Part shown: positions 24,242 to 33,624 of the stretch, piece by piece
Layout: each line of letters opens with the position of its first letter
Numbering within the stretch: position 1 is the first letter of the stretch
DNA from: Aliishimia sp045106335
Lineage (GTDB): Bacteria; Pseudomonadota; Alphaproteobacteria; Rhodobacterales; Rhodobacteraceae
Assembly (NCBI GenBank): GCA_045106335.1
Contig: JBGCEM010000024.1
Location: 1-64,000, forward strand
DNA length: 64,000 nt
Direction: 5' to 3'
Position numbers and translations under genes: made by a program
Notes under the pieces: generated by a model
What the model was told of the DNA's origin: nothing
Databases searched by the model: none
What the model saw: the letters and a program-made list of their open reading frames with translations, nothing else

Positions 24242-25801
24242 ATGCGCAAAGGATCTTTGGCGATTTGCGTGGTGTTATTGGGCTGCTTCGGTTCAACATG
24301 CGCTCTATCGCAAGACGTGACGCTGACGTCCCGCGATGGTGGTGTCGAAGTTAGCGGTGACCTGTTGGGTTTCGATGGTGAATTTTACCGGATCGATTCT
24401 GTCTACGGTGAACTAACAGTCGATGGGTCGGGCGTGACATGCGACGGTCCGGGTTGTCCAGATCTTACTGATTTCGTCGCTGAATTGCGCCTTTCAGGAG
24501 CCGCCGCAATGGGTGAAGTCATGATGCCAGCGCTGCTAGAGGCGTTTGCGCAGCGCGCCGGGTACGCTGTCGAAAGTCGACGCAGTGGCGACGTCGGTTT
24601 TGTGTTCCAATTGTCGGATGCAGTATCAAAGAAGACCGTCGCACGATTTGATTTTGGGGCCAGCAGCACTGACGAGGGGTTTGCGGATTTGTTGGCAAAT
24701 CAAGCGGACATTGTGCTGTCTATGCGCGAAATTCGGCCAAATGAAAGGGACTTGGCGCGGGACGCCGGCATGGGGGATCTATCGGATGCCAACCGTAGCC
24801 GCGTTTTGGCTTTGGATGCCGTGGTTCCTGTTGTGTCTCCTGGAAATCCTGTCCGTAGTATCAAACCCAAAGATCTAGCTTTGGCTTTTGCAGGGCGTGT
24901 GACGAATTGGTCCGACCTCGGCGGACCCGATGCCCCAATTGCGCTGCATCTGCCGGATCTCTCAACAGGTTTGGGGCAGTCCGTGGAAGACCGTTTGTTA
25001 AAACCTGTCGATTTGGACATGGCGGACAGCGTTGTTTTTCATCGCATTAGTTTGGAGCTAGCCGCAGCGGTATCAAAAGATCCATTCGCTTTAGGGATTG
25101 CCAGTTTTGCCGAGACAGGCAATGCGCAGGTTCTGACTTTGGCGGGCGCATGTGGTTTTCACCTAAAAGCGACGCGTCGTACGATCAAAACTGAAGATTA
25201 CCCCTTAACTTCGCCCATGTTTTTGTACTTGCCTGCGCGCCGTTTACCAAAAATTGGCCAAGAGTTTCTTCGGTTTCTACGCACGCCGTCTGCTCAACTG
25301 GTTATTCGTCGCGCAGGATTTGTGGATCAAACGCCAGAAGAGATTGATATTGATGCTCAGGGAAAACGTTTTACCAATGCTATTGCCGCTGCAGGCCCTG
25401 AGATACGTCTTGAAGAGTTGCAAAGGTTGGTTGCAACATTGGCGCCACGCCGTCGTTTGACCACGTCATTTCGATTTGAGGCAGGATCTATTCGTTTAGA
25501 TGCACAATCCAGATCAAATGTGCAGCAATTGGCGCGGGCTCTAGAGCAAGGCAAATATGATTCACGAAGTTTATTATTTGTTGGTTTCAGCGATGGTGAT
25601 GGCGCTGCTGAACCCAATCGGGATATTGCACTTCGTCGGGCCGAGGCCGTGAAACGCGCTGTGATCACGGCTGCGGAAACGGTGGACTTGGACCGTATTG
25701 CACTGGCCGTGGATGCTTTTGGGGAAGCGCTTCCAATGGCGTGCGATGATAGTTCGTGGGGGCGTCAGGCAAATCGTCGGGTTGAGGTTTGGTTAAGATG
25801 A
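24242..25801 (+). CDS. PstS-like solute-binding domain fused to an OmpA-type domain
   Basis: This 519-residue exported protein has a signal peptide (RKGSLAICVVLLGCFGSTCA) and a short beta-rich segment with two Cys (CDGPGC). A phosphate-binding-protein-like region follows (about residues 85-340, with NWSDLGGPDAPIALHLPD). A C-terminal OmpA-like peptidoglycan-binding domain completes it (FVGFSDGDGAAEPNRDIALRRAEAVK). The domain order suggests a periplasmic sensor or scavenger tethered to the cell wall rather than an ABC transporter part. The ATG at 24242 has GAGGGTG upstream. It converges on radC with 17 bases between stops. The ligand is unknown; phosphate is only a family-based guess. Confidence 0.85.
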   Translation: MRKGSLAICVVLLGCFGSTCALSQDVTLTSRDGGVEVSGDLLGFDGEFYRIDSVYGELTVDGSGVTCDGPGCPDLTDFVAELRLSGAAAMGEVMMPALLEAFAQRAGYAVESRRSGDVGFVFQLSDAVSKKTVARFDFGASSTDEGFADLLANQADIVLSMREIRPNERDLARDAGMGDLSDANRSRVLALDAVVPVVSPGNPVRSIKPKDLALAFAGRVTNWSDLGGPDAPIALHLPDLSTGLGQSVEDRLLKPVDLDMADSVVFHRISLELAAAVSKDPFALGIASFAETGNAQVLTLAGACGFHLKATRRTIKTEDYPLTSPMFLYLPARRLPKIGQEFLRFLRTPSAQLVIRRAGFVDQTPEEIDIDAQGKRFTNAIAAAGPEIRLEELQRLVATLAPRRRLTTSFRFEAGSIRLDAQSRSNVQQLARALEQGKYDSRSLLFVGFSDGDGAAEPNRDIALRRAEAVKRAVITAAETVDLDRIALAVDAFGEALPMACDDSSWGRQANRRVEVWLR

Positions 25802-25818
25802 TCAATCGAAATACGTGT

Positions 25819-26568
25819 CTATAAAAGACCCTCTGCGCGAAAGCTCACTTCTGAGGATTTCCCTATAATAAGATGGTCGTGCAGCGTAAGCCCTAAGGCT
25901 CCGCAAGCAAGATCAATTTGACCGGTCATGTCTATGTCCGACTGCGACGGTGTTGGATCGCCGGACGGATGATTATGTACCAGGATCAAGGACGAGGCAT
26001 TGAGCTCAAGCGATCTTTTGGCGATCTCGCGCGGGTAAACAGGAACGTGGTCCACTGTGCCCTCGGCCTGTTCTTCGTCAGCAATCAAAATGTTTTTTCG
26101 ATCCAAATATAGGACACGAAACTGTTCGGTGTCTCGATGTGCCATTGTCGTATGGCAATAATCAAGCAATGCGTCCCAGCTGGATATTGCATGCGTGTTC
26201 AGCACTTTAGATCGCGACAATCTTTGCGCAGCGGCCTCAACGATTTTCAGTTCTGTAATAACGGAAGGACCGGCACCTTCCACCTCTTTCAAACGTTCTG
26301 ATGGGGCTGAAACGACCCGATTAAAGTCGCCAAATTGGTCCAAAAGCGCGCGCGCTAACGGTTTTACATCCTGGCGCGGGATTGCACGAAATAGGATCAG
26401 CTCTAGTAACTCGTAGTCAGGCATCGCTTGTGCGCCGCCTTCCAAAAATCGTGACCGCAGCCGTTTGCGGTGATCAGAAACATAGGATGGCAACTTGCCA
26501 TGTGCTAAGCTTGTGATCGGGGCCTCTTCGAAGCCTGGTTGTGAAAAAAGGTCGGTTTGTTGTCTCAT
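25819..26568 (-). CDS. radC: RadC family JAB-domain protein (DUF2466)
   Basis: This 249-residue protein has an N-terminal helix-hairpin-helix-like part and a C-terminal JAMM metalloprotease fold with the metal motif LVHNHPSGDPTPSQSD. RadC was once linked to DNA repair, but that role has not held up and the activity remains uncertain. I chose the ATG at 26568; the only earlier start is a TTG. It follows the GNAT and dnaJ genes on the same strand, separated from GNAT by 24 bases, so it may be at the end of the dnaKJ transcription unit. Confidence 0.92.
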   Translation of the reverse strand: MRQQTDLFSQPGFEEAPITSLAHGKLPSYVSDHRKRLRSRFLEGGAQAMPDYELLELILFRAIPRQDVKPLARALLDQFGDFNRVVSAPSERLKEVEGAGPSVITELKIVEAAAQRLSRSKVLNTHAISSWDALLDYCHTTMAHRDTEQFRVLYLDRKNILIADEEQAEGTVDHVPVYPREIAKRSLELNASSLILVHNHPSGDPTPSQSDIDMTGQIDLACGALGLTLHDHLIIGKSSEVSFRAEGLL

Positions 26569-26592
26569 GCGCTGACTGTCGCGCAACTGTGG

Positions 26593-27123
26593 TTACTTCT
26601 GCGTTAATAACCGGAACATCTTGGGGGACATTTCAAACATTTCGTCGCCTTCTTCTTGATGTGACCAAGAAAAGCCAAGTGCTCTGATCATATTTAGCGA
26701 AGGCGTGTTGTCGGGATGGGCACCGCAAATCACCTTTTTCACTTTTTGGCGTTCAAAAGCCCAACGCAGTGCAAGATTCATTGCTTCCCGGGCGTATCCT
26801 TTGCGTTGATTTTGCCGTGCAATCGTGATTCCAAGCTCAAATTGGGTGCTATCTTCGGACAAAAACCAACCCATATCGCCAACCAGCGTTCCCTCGTTCC
26901 GCGCGACAGCTATCTGGGTCCATGAATGCGGTTGCACCAAGGGCGTGACGGTTTTTGAATGCTGCAAGAAAGATCGCGTTCTTTCGGGATTCATTTCGTC
27001 CCAGGATTGATATTTTGCAACTTCTGGATCGCGGCGATACGCATCGAAAATGTCAAAGTCACTGGGATCAAGGCGGCGCAGAATCACATGATCTGACGCC
27101 GCAATGATCTGAGAGGTACGCAT
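26593..27123 (-). CDS. GNAT family N-acetyltransferase (RimJ/RimL type)
   Basis: This 176-residue protein has the GNAT acetyl-CoA-binding segment ITIARQNQRKGYAREAMNLA and the RimJ/RimL-like layout (VILRRLDPSDFDIF at the start, HPDNTPSLNMIRALGFSW near the end). It would acetylate a protein N-terminus or small molecule in the cytoplasm; the acceptor is not predictable. Its ATG overlaps the dnaJ stop (ATGA), an unusual but clear coupling to the chaperone genes. Confidence 0.9.
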   Translation of the reverse strand: MRTSQIIAASDHVILRRLDPSDFDIFDAYRRDPEVAKYQSWDEMNPERTRSFLQHSKTVTPLVQPHSWTQIAVARNEGTLVGDMGWFLSEDSTQFELGITIARQNQRKGYAREAMNLALRWAFERQKVKKVICGAHPDNTPSLNMIRALGFSWSHQEEGDEMFEMSPKMFRLLTQK

Positions 27124-28286
27124 CAGCCCTTCATTGAGTCCCAGAAACTTTTGACCGAGGAAAAAAAGCTTGAACTTTCAGGATTGTTGTTGTTTTTCTC
27201 GCTGATTTGGTCGAACTCTTTCAACAATTCCTTTTGCCGGGCGGTCAAATTTACGGGCGTTTCGACCGCCAATTCAATGAACATATCGCCAGAGGCACCC
27301 CCGCGTAACGCGGGCATCCCTTTGCTGCGCAGTCGCATTTGACGGCCAGACTGGGAACCAGCCGGGATTTGCACGCGGCCACGCCCGCCATCAATTGTTG
27401 GTACTTCAATCGAGCCACCCAGCGCAGCGGAGCTCATCGAAACAGGGACGCGGCAATACAAATTATTGCCGTCACGTTCGAATAGCTCGTGCTGTGTGAC
27501 TTCCACGAATATGTACAGATCACCTGACGGGCCGCCCCGCATACCTGCTTCGCCTTCGCCCGACAATCTGATGCGTGTGCCAGTTTCCACACCTGGGGGG
27601 ATGTTCACAGATAAAGAACGGTCTTTTTCGACACGGCCCGCACCGCTGCAGCTTTTGCAGGGGTTCTTGATAATTTGGCCGATGCCGGAACATGTTGGAC
27701 AGGTTCTTTCGACTGTGAAAAATCCCTGTTGCGCGCGGACTTTACCCATTCCCGAACATGTTGGGCAAGTCGTAGGTTCGGCGCCTCCGTCCGCACCTGT
27801 GCCAGAACAACTATCACAGGCAACCGAAGCTGGAACTTGAATGGATTTGGCTAAACCTGAGAACGCATCTTCGAGGGTTATACGCAAATTGTACCGCAGG
27901 TCGGATCCGCGTGCAGCCCGATTTCGACCGCCACCGCTGCGTCCACCGCCCATAAAGTCGCCGAACAGGTCGTCAAATACGTCTGAGAATGCAGACCCGA
28001 AATCCCCATTTTGGCCAAACGGGCTTTGACCCCGTCCGCCAGCGCTGGCACCTGTGCCACCTTCGAACGCAGCATGACCATAGCGATCATATGCTGCCTT
28101 TTTTTCAGCATCCTTAAGAATATCATACGCTTCGTTGGCTTCTTTGAACTGAGCCTCAGCGTTTGGGTTGTCAGAGTTTCGGTCCGGGTGCAGCTCTTTC
28201 GCTTTTGTGCGAAATGCCTTTTTTAGCTCATCCGCAGATGCGCCTTTTTTGACACCAAGTACGTCATAATAGTCACGTTTGGACAT
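27123..28286 (-). CDS. dnaJ: Chaperone protein DnaJ
   Basis: This 387-residue type I Hsp40 has a J domain with HPD (KELHPDRNSD), a Gly/Phe-rich linker, and a zinc-finger domain with four CxxCxGxG repeats (CDSCSGTG, CPTCSGMG, CPTCSGIG, CKSCSGAG), followed by the substrate-binding C-terminal domains. It delivers clients to DnaK and triggers its ATPase. It follows dnaK on the same strand after a 78-base gap that holds a hairpin. Confidence 0.98.
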   Translation of the reverse strand: MSKRDYYDVLGVKKGASADELKKAFRTKAKELHPDRNSDNPNAEAQFKEANEAYDILKDAEKKAAYDRYGHAAFEGGTGASAGGRGQSPFGQNGDFGSAFSDVFDDLFGDFMGGGRSGGGRNRAARGSDLRYNLRITLEDAFSGLAKSIQVPASVACDSCSGTGADGGAEPTTCPTCSGMGKVRAQQGFFTVERTCPTCSGIGQIIKNPCKSCSGAGRVEKDRSLSVNIPPGVETGTRIRLSGEGEAGMRGGPSGDLYIFVEVTQHELFERDGNNLYCRVPVSMSSAALGGSIEVPTIDGGRGRVQIPAGSQSGRQMRLRSKGMPALRGGASGDMFIELAVETPVNLTARQKELLKEFDQISEKNNNNPESSSFFSSVKSFWDSMKG

Positions 28287-28315
28287 GGGATATCCCCTTT
28301 TTCTGGAACGTCAAA

Positions 28316-28338
28316 GGGCCAGCCAATGTGACTGGCCC
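28316..28338 (-). other. Hairpin between dnaK and dnaJ
   Basis: GGGCCAG (28316-28322) pairs with CTGGCCC (28332-28338), extended by further CA/TG pairing. Read on the minus strand it lies 26 bases after the dnaK stop and is followed by TTTGACG, so it is likely a partial terminator or stabiliser that lowers dnaJ relative to dnaK. Confidence 0.6.
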
Positions 28339-28364
28339 CCGAGAGGTTCCGCAGCGCATTGGCC

Positions 28365-30281
28365 TTAGCCGCGCTTGTCGTCGTCCAGATCTTCGAATTC
28401 GGCATCCAGAATATCGTCATCACCTGGGCCAGCATCGGCAGCCGACGGTTCATCACCGGCTTCGGCTTGCGACGATTTGTAGATCGCTTCACCAAGTTTC
28501 ATTGCCGCTTCGGTCACGTTTTGAACCCCTGCTTTGATTTTCTCTGCAGGTGTGTCGTCTTTTTCCAGGTCATCCTTCAGCGCAGCGATGGCCAATTCAA
28601 TGGCTTCAACAGTGCTTGGATCGACTTTATCGCTATGCTCTTCAATCGATTTCTCGGTCGAATGGATCAAGCTTTCCGCCTGGTTACGGGCTTCGACACC
28701 TTCGCGGCGTTCTTTGTCCGCTTCGGCGTTGTCTTCGGCATCCTTGACCATCTTGTCGATATCGTCGTCGGACAGACCGCCCGAAGCCTGGATCGTGATT
28801 TTCTGTTCTTTGCCAGTGCCTTTGTCGGCTGCACCGACTGACACTATCCCGTTGGCGTCGATGTCAAACGTAACTTCGATTTGGGGCATACCGCGCGGTG
28901 CTGGCGGAATTTCCTCTAAGTTGAAGGCGCCCAACATTTTGTTGTCAGCGGCCATTTCGCGCTCACCTTGGAACACCCGGATCGTCACAGCGTTTTGATT
29001 GTCTTCGGCTGTTGAGAAAATCTGAGACTTCTTCGTAGGAATTGTCGTGTTGCGATCAATCAAACGCGTGAACACGCCGCCCAGCGTTTCGATCCCCAAG
29101 GACAACGGTGTTACGTCCAGTAGAACAACGTCCTTAACGTCGCCTTGAAGAACACCGGCTTGGATCGCCGCACCCATGGCCACAACTTCATCCGGGTTGA
29201 CGCCTTTGTGGGGCTCTTTTCCGAAGAATTTGGTAACTTCCTCAACGACTTTGGGCATGCGGGTCATCCCGCCAACCAACACCACCTCGTCGATTTCATT
29301 CGCGGCGATACCTGCGTCTTTCAAAGCTGCAGCGCAGGGCTTCATCGATGCTTTGATCAGATCGCCAACCAATTGTTCTAACTTTGCACGGGTCAGCTTC
29401 ATGACCATATGCAGCGGTTGGCCGCCATTTGGATCCATTGAGATAAACGGTTGGTTGATCTCGGTTTGGTTCGCGCTGGATAGCTCGATCTTGGCTTTTT
29501 CGGCGGCTTCCTTCAACCGCTGCAAGGCCATTTTGTCCTTGGTCAGATCGACGCCGTTCTCTTTTTTGAACTGATCTGCCAAATAGTTGACGATCCGCAT
29601 GTCGAAGTCTTCGCCGCCTAGGAACGTGTCCCCGTTGGTGGATTTTACTTCGAACAAGCCATCGTCGATTTCCAGGATCGTTACATCAAATGTACCGCCA
29701 CCTAGGTCATAGACTGCAATCGTTTGCGTCTGTTCTTTGTCTAAACCGTAGGCCAGCGCTGCAGCTGTGGGTTCATTGATGATGCGCAAAACCTCAAGCC
29801 CAGCAATCTTGCCTGCGTCTTTGGTTGCCTGGCGCTGTGCATCGTTGAAATAGGCGGGAACTGTAATGACCGCTTGGGTCACGTCTTCGCCCAGATAGCT
29901 TTCCGCAGTCTCTTTCATCTTGCCCAAAATAAAGGCCGAGATCTGCGAAGGAGAATATTTATCATCACGGGCTTCGACCCATGCATCACCATTTCCACCG
30001 TTGATCACCGAGAATGGCAGGTTCTTTTTGTCTTTTTCAAGATCGGCGTCGTCAAAGCGACGACCAATAAGGCGCTTAACGCCAAAAACTGTGTTGTCCG
30101 GGTTTGTAACGGCTTGGCGTTTGGCAGGTTGACCCACCAGACGCTCATTTTCGGTGAACGCGACGATAGAAGGTGTCGTACGCGCTCCCTCGGCGTTTTC
30201 AATAACCCGAGGCTGCGATCCATCCATGATAGCCACGCAGGAATTGGTGGTACCAAGGTCAATACCAATGACTTTTGCCAT
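28365..30281 (-). CDS. dnaK: Chaperone protein DnaK (Hsp70)
   Basis: This 638-residue Hsp70 has the N-terminal ATPase signature IGIDLGTTNSCVA, the phosphate-2 motif AVYDLGGGTFDVTILE, the adenosine motif VVLVGGMTRMPKV, the substrate-binding domain DVTPLSLGIETLGG and an acidic C-terminus ending in DDDKRG. A Shine-Dalgarno AAAGGGA precedes the ATG. It is the main cytoplasmic chaperone and in alphaproteobacteria is normally under the heat-shock sigma factor RpoH; a matching promoter is seen at 30394-30422. Confidence 0.98.
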   Translation of the reverse strand: MAKVIGIDLGTTNSCVAIMDGSQPRVIENAEGARTTPSIVAFTENERLVGQPAKRQAVTNPDNTVFGVKRLIGRRFDDADLEKDKKNLPFSVINGGNGDAWVEARDDKYSPSQISAFILGKMKETAESYLGEDVTQAVITVPAYFNDAQRQATKDAGKIAGLEVLRIINEPTAAALAYGLDKEQTQTIAVYDLGGGTFDVTILEIDDGLFEVKSTNGDTFLGGEDFDMRIVNYLADQFKKENGVDLTKDKMALQRLKEAAEKAKIELSSANQTEINQPFISMDPNGGQPLHMVMKLTRAKLEQLVGDLIKASMKPCAAALKDAGIAANEIDEVVLVGGMTRMPKVVEEVTKFFGKEPHKGVNPDEVVAMGAAIQAGVLQGDVKDVVLLDVTPLSLGIETLGGVFTRLIDRNTTIPTKKSQIFSTAEDNQNAVTIRVFQGEREMAADNKMLGAFNLEEIPPAPRGMPQIEVTFDIDANGIVSVGAADKGTGKEQKITIQASGGLSDDDIDKMVKDAEDNAEADKERREGVEARNQAESLIHSTEKSIEEHSDKVDPSTVEAIELAIAALKDDLEKDDTPAEKIKAGVQNVTEAAMKLGEAIYKSSQAEAGDEPSAADAGPGDDDILDAEFEDLDDDKRG

Positions 30282-30393
30282 GTTTTCGATCCCTTTTAAT
30301 TAGGTAGGCGATGTCGCGAGACGCGAGCCCGTTATGGCGCTTTTGTCCCGATGAGGTGGTCACGGATCGGTTATCGACCCGCAGTTCGGAGGG

Positions 30394-30422
30394 TATATAG
30401 GCAGCGGACATGGCTCCTGCAA
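30394..30422 (-). promoter_or_regulatory. Candidate dnaK promoter (RpoH or sigma-70 like)
   Basis: On the minus strand TTGCAG (30417-30422) and TATATA (30394-30399) are 17 bases apart. The -10 is preceded by CC, giving CCTATATA as in alphaproteobacterial heat-shock promoters. Its -10 ends about 113 bases before the dnaK start. Confidence 0.55.
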
Positions 30423-30490
30423 CACTTTGACCTAAGGTTGTTACGTTAAATTTCTCTGCCGAAGGCAAAAAATCGGAAGGATTTTAAATA

Positions 30491-31093
30491 ATGCCGCTGT
30501 TCACAATCCGAGGATTCCATTGGCATCAGGCGTTGCTGAGCCCGGCAGAGCAAACTGATTTGGTCGAAGATGTGCGCCAGATTGTCCGGCAAGCCCCCTT
30601 GTTTTCGCCGCATACTCCGTCCGGAAAGCCCATGAAGGTGCGTATGACGTCCGCTGGTACGGTTGGTTGGGTTTCGGATGCGCGGGGTTATCGATATGCG
30701 TCGAAGCATCCGTCTGGCGGGTCATGGGCTGATATTCCAGCACGGCTTCTTCAAATTTGGCAAAAAGTGTCAGGTGTTGATCGATTGCCGGACACCTGTC
30801 TGGTCAACTTTTATGCAGAAGGTGTGAAGATGGGGCTACATCAAGACAAAGATGAGGCTGATTTCCAATGGCCTGTTGTCTCAATTTCATTAGGGGACGC
30901 GGCCTTGTTTCGGATTGGCAATCAAACGCGTGGTGGCAAAACGGAATCGCTTTGGCTGAACAGTGGTGATGTTATGGTGATGGGCGGGGACGCGCGGCTG
31001 ACCTATCATGGTGTTGATCGGATCAAATTCGGCAGTTCGACCATTTTGCCGAAAGGGGGACGAATCAATGTAACCTTGCGCGTTGCGCAGTAA
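30491..31093 (+). CDS. alkB: Alpha-ketoglutarate-dependent dioxygenase AlkB
   Basis: This 200-residue enzyme carries the Fe(II) and 2-oxoglutarate dioxygenase pattern: HQDKDE (His and Asp ligands), a second His in LTYHGVDRIKFG and the 2-oxoglutarate-binding Arg in the C-terminal RINVTLR. AlkB removes methyl groups from 1-methyladenine and 3-methylcytosine in DNA and RNA by oxidation. A GGAAGGA ribosome site precedes the ATG. It is divergent from dnaK and converges end to end with the exporter permease gene. Confidence 0.93.
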   Translation: MPLFTIRGFHWHQALLSPAEQTDLVEDVRQIVRQAPLFSPHTPSGKPMKVRMTSAGTVGWVSDARGYRYASKHPSGGSWADIPARLLQIWQKVSGVDRLPDTCLVNFYAEGVKMGLHQDKDEADFQWPVVSISLGDAALFRIGNQTRGGKTESLWLNSGDVMVMGGDARLTYHGVDRIKFGSSTILPKGGRINVTLRVAQ

Positions 31094-31924
31094 TTATCGT
31101 CGTGCGCCCCAGGATATTGACGCGTGACGGCGGGTGTAAAATTCACCCATAAGCCCGATCATCAGCAGCACAAGCGCAACAATCAGCGGGTATTCCCACG
31201 AGCTATAGCGTGGATTATAGTTAATAAATGTATATCCGCGCGCCTGATCGATTGCATGAAAAAGTGGGTTCCAATCAAACATTGCTAGCATAAAACTGGG
31301 CAGGGTGTTCGCCACAAACATCTTGCCCGAAGCAATCATATTGGCCCTTTGATATACCGTTGAAAATATTCCAACAAAGCCTGGAAACCAGGGTTTTATT
31401 GCCAATAATACGACCCCCAAAGCGGCACCTGTGAACCACGCCAGCAAGAGCATTCCGAAGGCTTGAAAAGGTTGATCGATGTCAAAGGGGGTAAATGCGA
31501 CGTGGTAAATAAAAAGGATTAAAGCCAGAGACAACACTTGGATGTACAGGGAGCCAAATGCAGCCGCAGAAATGGTAATCACCGTATTCATAGGCGCATG
31601 CTGCATCATAGGGCTTGAAGGCCCCTCAGCCCCAATGACCGCCCCAAGAGTTTTAGTGTGCGTCAAAAACAGAAAGATCCCGGTCATGATATAGATTAGG
31701 AAGTCGCCACGAATGGCCACGGACCGCAGACCCAAGATTGTGAACATCACATAGAACGCCACGACAAAAGTCACCGCCTGTAACATGTTAACGGCGATTG
31801 CCATATACGCGTTGTTGTGCGTTTTCCGCACAGAGCGCACGACAGAATGGTAAATCAGCTCACCAATCCGAACCGCGACGCCCAAAGACGTCTGAGGTGT
31901 ACGCGCAGGTTCAAACTGAAACAT
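31094..31924 (-). CDS. ABC-2 type polysaccharide export permease (KpsM-like)
   Basis: This 276-residue inner-membrane protein has about six hydrophobic segments (for example AVTFVVAFYVMFTILG and VLSLALILFIYHVAF) in the layout of capsule and O-antigen exporter permeases. It would form the channel for an undecaprenyl- or lipid-linked glycan. No matching ATPase (KpsT) is next to it, so the partner must be encoded elsewhere. Its stop lies one base after the alkB stop, with the two genes convergent. It is divergent from cysQ and the surface-sugar genes. Confidence 0.85.
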   Translation of the reverse strand: MFQFEPARTPQTSLGVAVRIGELIYHSVVRSVRKTHNNAYMAIAVNMLQAVTFVVAFYVMFTILGLRSVAIRGDFLIYIMTGIFLFLTHTKTLGAVIGAEGPSSPMMQHAPMNTVITISAAAFGSLYIQVLSLALILFIYHVAFTPFDIDQPFQAFGMLLLAWFTGAALGVVLLAIKPWFPGFVGIFSTVYQRANMIASGKMFVANTLPSFMLAMFDWNPLFHAIDQARGYTFINYNPRYSSWEYPLIVALVLLMIGLMGEFYTRRHASISWGARR

Positions 31925-32023
31925 CTAAGCTGCCCTTGCAATTCACTACACTTGTTATCACGGAATTCTTGCTGTTCCGTTATTTGTCTACCATAAGCTC
32001 AGATAGTTTTTGCATCAACAAAG

Positions 32024-32830
32024 GTGTTTGCTTTGGATTACGAACGCTTAAGCGACGTCATGCGGTCTTTGGCTTTGGAAGCTGGGGCCGCGATTATGGA
32101 CGTCTATGCGAAGGATGATTTTGGCGTTGAAACGAAGTCTGACGACAGTCCAGTGACGGCGGCTGACAGAGCTGCGGATAAGATAATCTCGGATGGTTTA
32201 CGCGCAGCATTTCCGGACGTCATACTGGTGACTGAAGAGCAATCCGACAGTCACACCCAAAGTGGCGATACATTTTTGATCGTAGACCCTTTAGACGGCA
32301 CCAAAGAGTTCATCCATCGCCGTGGGGATTTTACTGTAAATATTGCGCTTGTTGAAAAGGGTGTTCCGACCCGAGGTGTTGTTTATGCACCTGCAAAAAG
32401 CCGGATGTTCTTTACCGACGCGAATGGATCTTCTGTCGAAGAGGACGGTCCCTTTGTCGCTTCGGACACTGGCCAAACGCGACCCTTGCGTGTTGCAAAC
32501 AGTGACAATGATGAACTGATGATTGTGGCGTCGAAATCGCATCGGGATGCTGCCACGGATCACTATATCAACCGTTATGCTGTGAAAGACATGAAAAGTG
32601 CGGGGTCTTCGCTGAAATTCTGCTTGGTCGCGACAGGTGAAGCGGATTTATACCCTCGCCTTGGGCGCACGATGGAGTGGGACACAGCGGCGGGACACGC
32701 CGTTTTAACAGGTGCAGGCGGCAAGGTCTTGAATTTTGAAACGCTAGAACCGCTGACCTACGGCAAAAAGGACTATGCGAATCCGTTCTTTATCGCCTGT
32801 TCGGACTCTGTCCAGCTGAAACCTGAATGA
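32024..32830 (+). CDS. cysQ: 3'(2'),5'-bisphosphate nucleotidase CysQ
   Basis: This 268-residue inositol-monophosphatase-fold enzyme has the metal sites VTEEQSD and DPLDGTKEFIHRRGDFTVN and the late WDTAAGHAVLTGAGG. CysQ hydrolyses PAP, the by-product of sulfotransferases and PAPS reductase, to AMP. The start is a GTG at 32024; a TTG at 32033 with AAAGGTG nearby would give the more typical MDYERL start and cannot be excluded. It overlaps kdsB by four bases. Its place beside a sulfotransferase-bearing glycan cluster suggests PAP removal during sulfation. Confidence 0.92.
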   Translation: MFALDYERLSDVMRSLALEAGAAIMDVYAKDDFGVETKSDDSPVTAADRAADKIISDGLRAAFPDVILVTEEQSDSHTQSGDTFLIVDPLDGTKEFIHRRGDFTVNIALVEKGVPTRGVVYAPAKSRMFFTDANGSSVEEDGPFVASDTGQTRPLRVANSDNDELMIVASKSHRDAATDHYINRYAVKDMKSAGSSLKFCLVATGEADLYPRLGRTMEWDTAAGHAVLTGAGGKVLNFETLEPLTYGKKDYANPFFIACSDSVQLKPE

Positions 32831-33624
32831 GTGTTTTAATCGTCATACCAGCGCGATACGCGTCTACACGTTACCCCGGTAAGCCGTTGGTAAATCTGCA
32901 AGGCGCGAGTGGGGTAAAAAAATCTCTGATCGAACGCAGTTGGCAGGCTGCCAAATCTGTGCCTGGCATTGATCGTGTTGTGGTTGCGACCGATGATACT
33001 CGGATTGAAACGGCGGTTAGAGCGTTCGGCGGGGATGTTGTGATGACATCTGACACCTGGTTGAATGGAACAGAGCGTTGCGCCGAGGTGTCGCAGATTT
33101 GCCCCGGGTATGAGATTATCGTGAATTTGCAGGGCGATGCGCCGTTGACGCCGCCATGGTTTGTCGAGGACCTGGTTCAGGCATTGCGCACCGAACCGAC
33201 GGCGGACGTTGCGACACCGGTGTTGCGATGCAATGGGGCCGCTTTGAATGGCTTCCTACAAGACCGGAAAGCAGGCCGCGTTGGCGGTACAACGGCCGTG
33301 TTTGATACCACTGGGCAAGCTTTGTACTTCTCGAAAGAAGTTATTCCTTTTACATCCAAGCACTATGCCGACGCGGATGATACGCCAGTTTTTCATCACG
33401 TTGGTGTCTATGCTTATCGGCCTAAGGCCTTGCGCGAATACCCAACTTGGCCGGCAGGACGTCTGGAAACTCTAGAAGGCCTCGAGCAACTTAGGTTTAT
33501 GGAACATGGGAAGTGTGTTCAATGTGTGGACGTACAGGCGCGTGATCGGCAGTTTTGGGAATTGAATAATCCAGAGGACGTGGTCAGGTTAGAAAAGATG
33601 ATGATGGAAATGGGGATTGAGTGA
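32827..33624 (+). CDS. kdsB: 3-deoxy-manno-octulosonate cytidylyltransferase
   Basis: This 265-residue nucleotidyltransferase starts with the CMP-Kdo synthetase motif PARYASTRYPGKPLVNLQG and carries the later VNLQGDAPLTPPWFVEDL. It activates Kdo with CTP for lipopolysaccharide core or capsule linker synthesis in the cytoplasm. The start overlaps the cysQ stop by four bases. Compared with housekeeping KdsB the context (exporter permease, GalU, GalE, transferases) leans toward a KpsU-like capsule role, but both roles use the same reaction. Confidence 0.94.
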   Translation: MSVLIVIPARYASTRYPGKPLVNLQGASGVKKSLIERSWQAAKSVPGIDRVVVATDDTRIETAVRAFGGDVVMTSDTWLNGTERCAEVSQICPGYEIIVNLQGDAPLTPPWFVEDLVQALRTEPTADVATPVLRCNGAALNGFLQDRKAGRVGGTTAVFDTTGQALYFSKEVIPFTSKHYADADDTPVFHHVGVYAYRPKALREYPTWPAGRLETLEGLEQLRFMEHGKCVQCVDVQARDRQFWELNNPEDVVRLEKMMMEMGIE

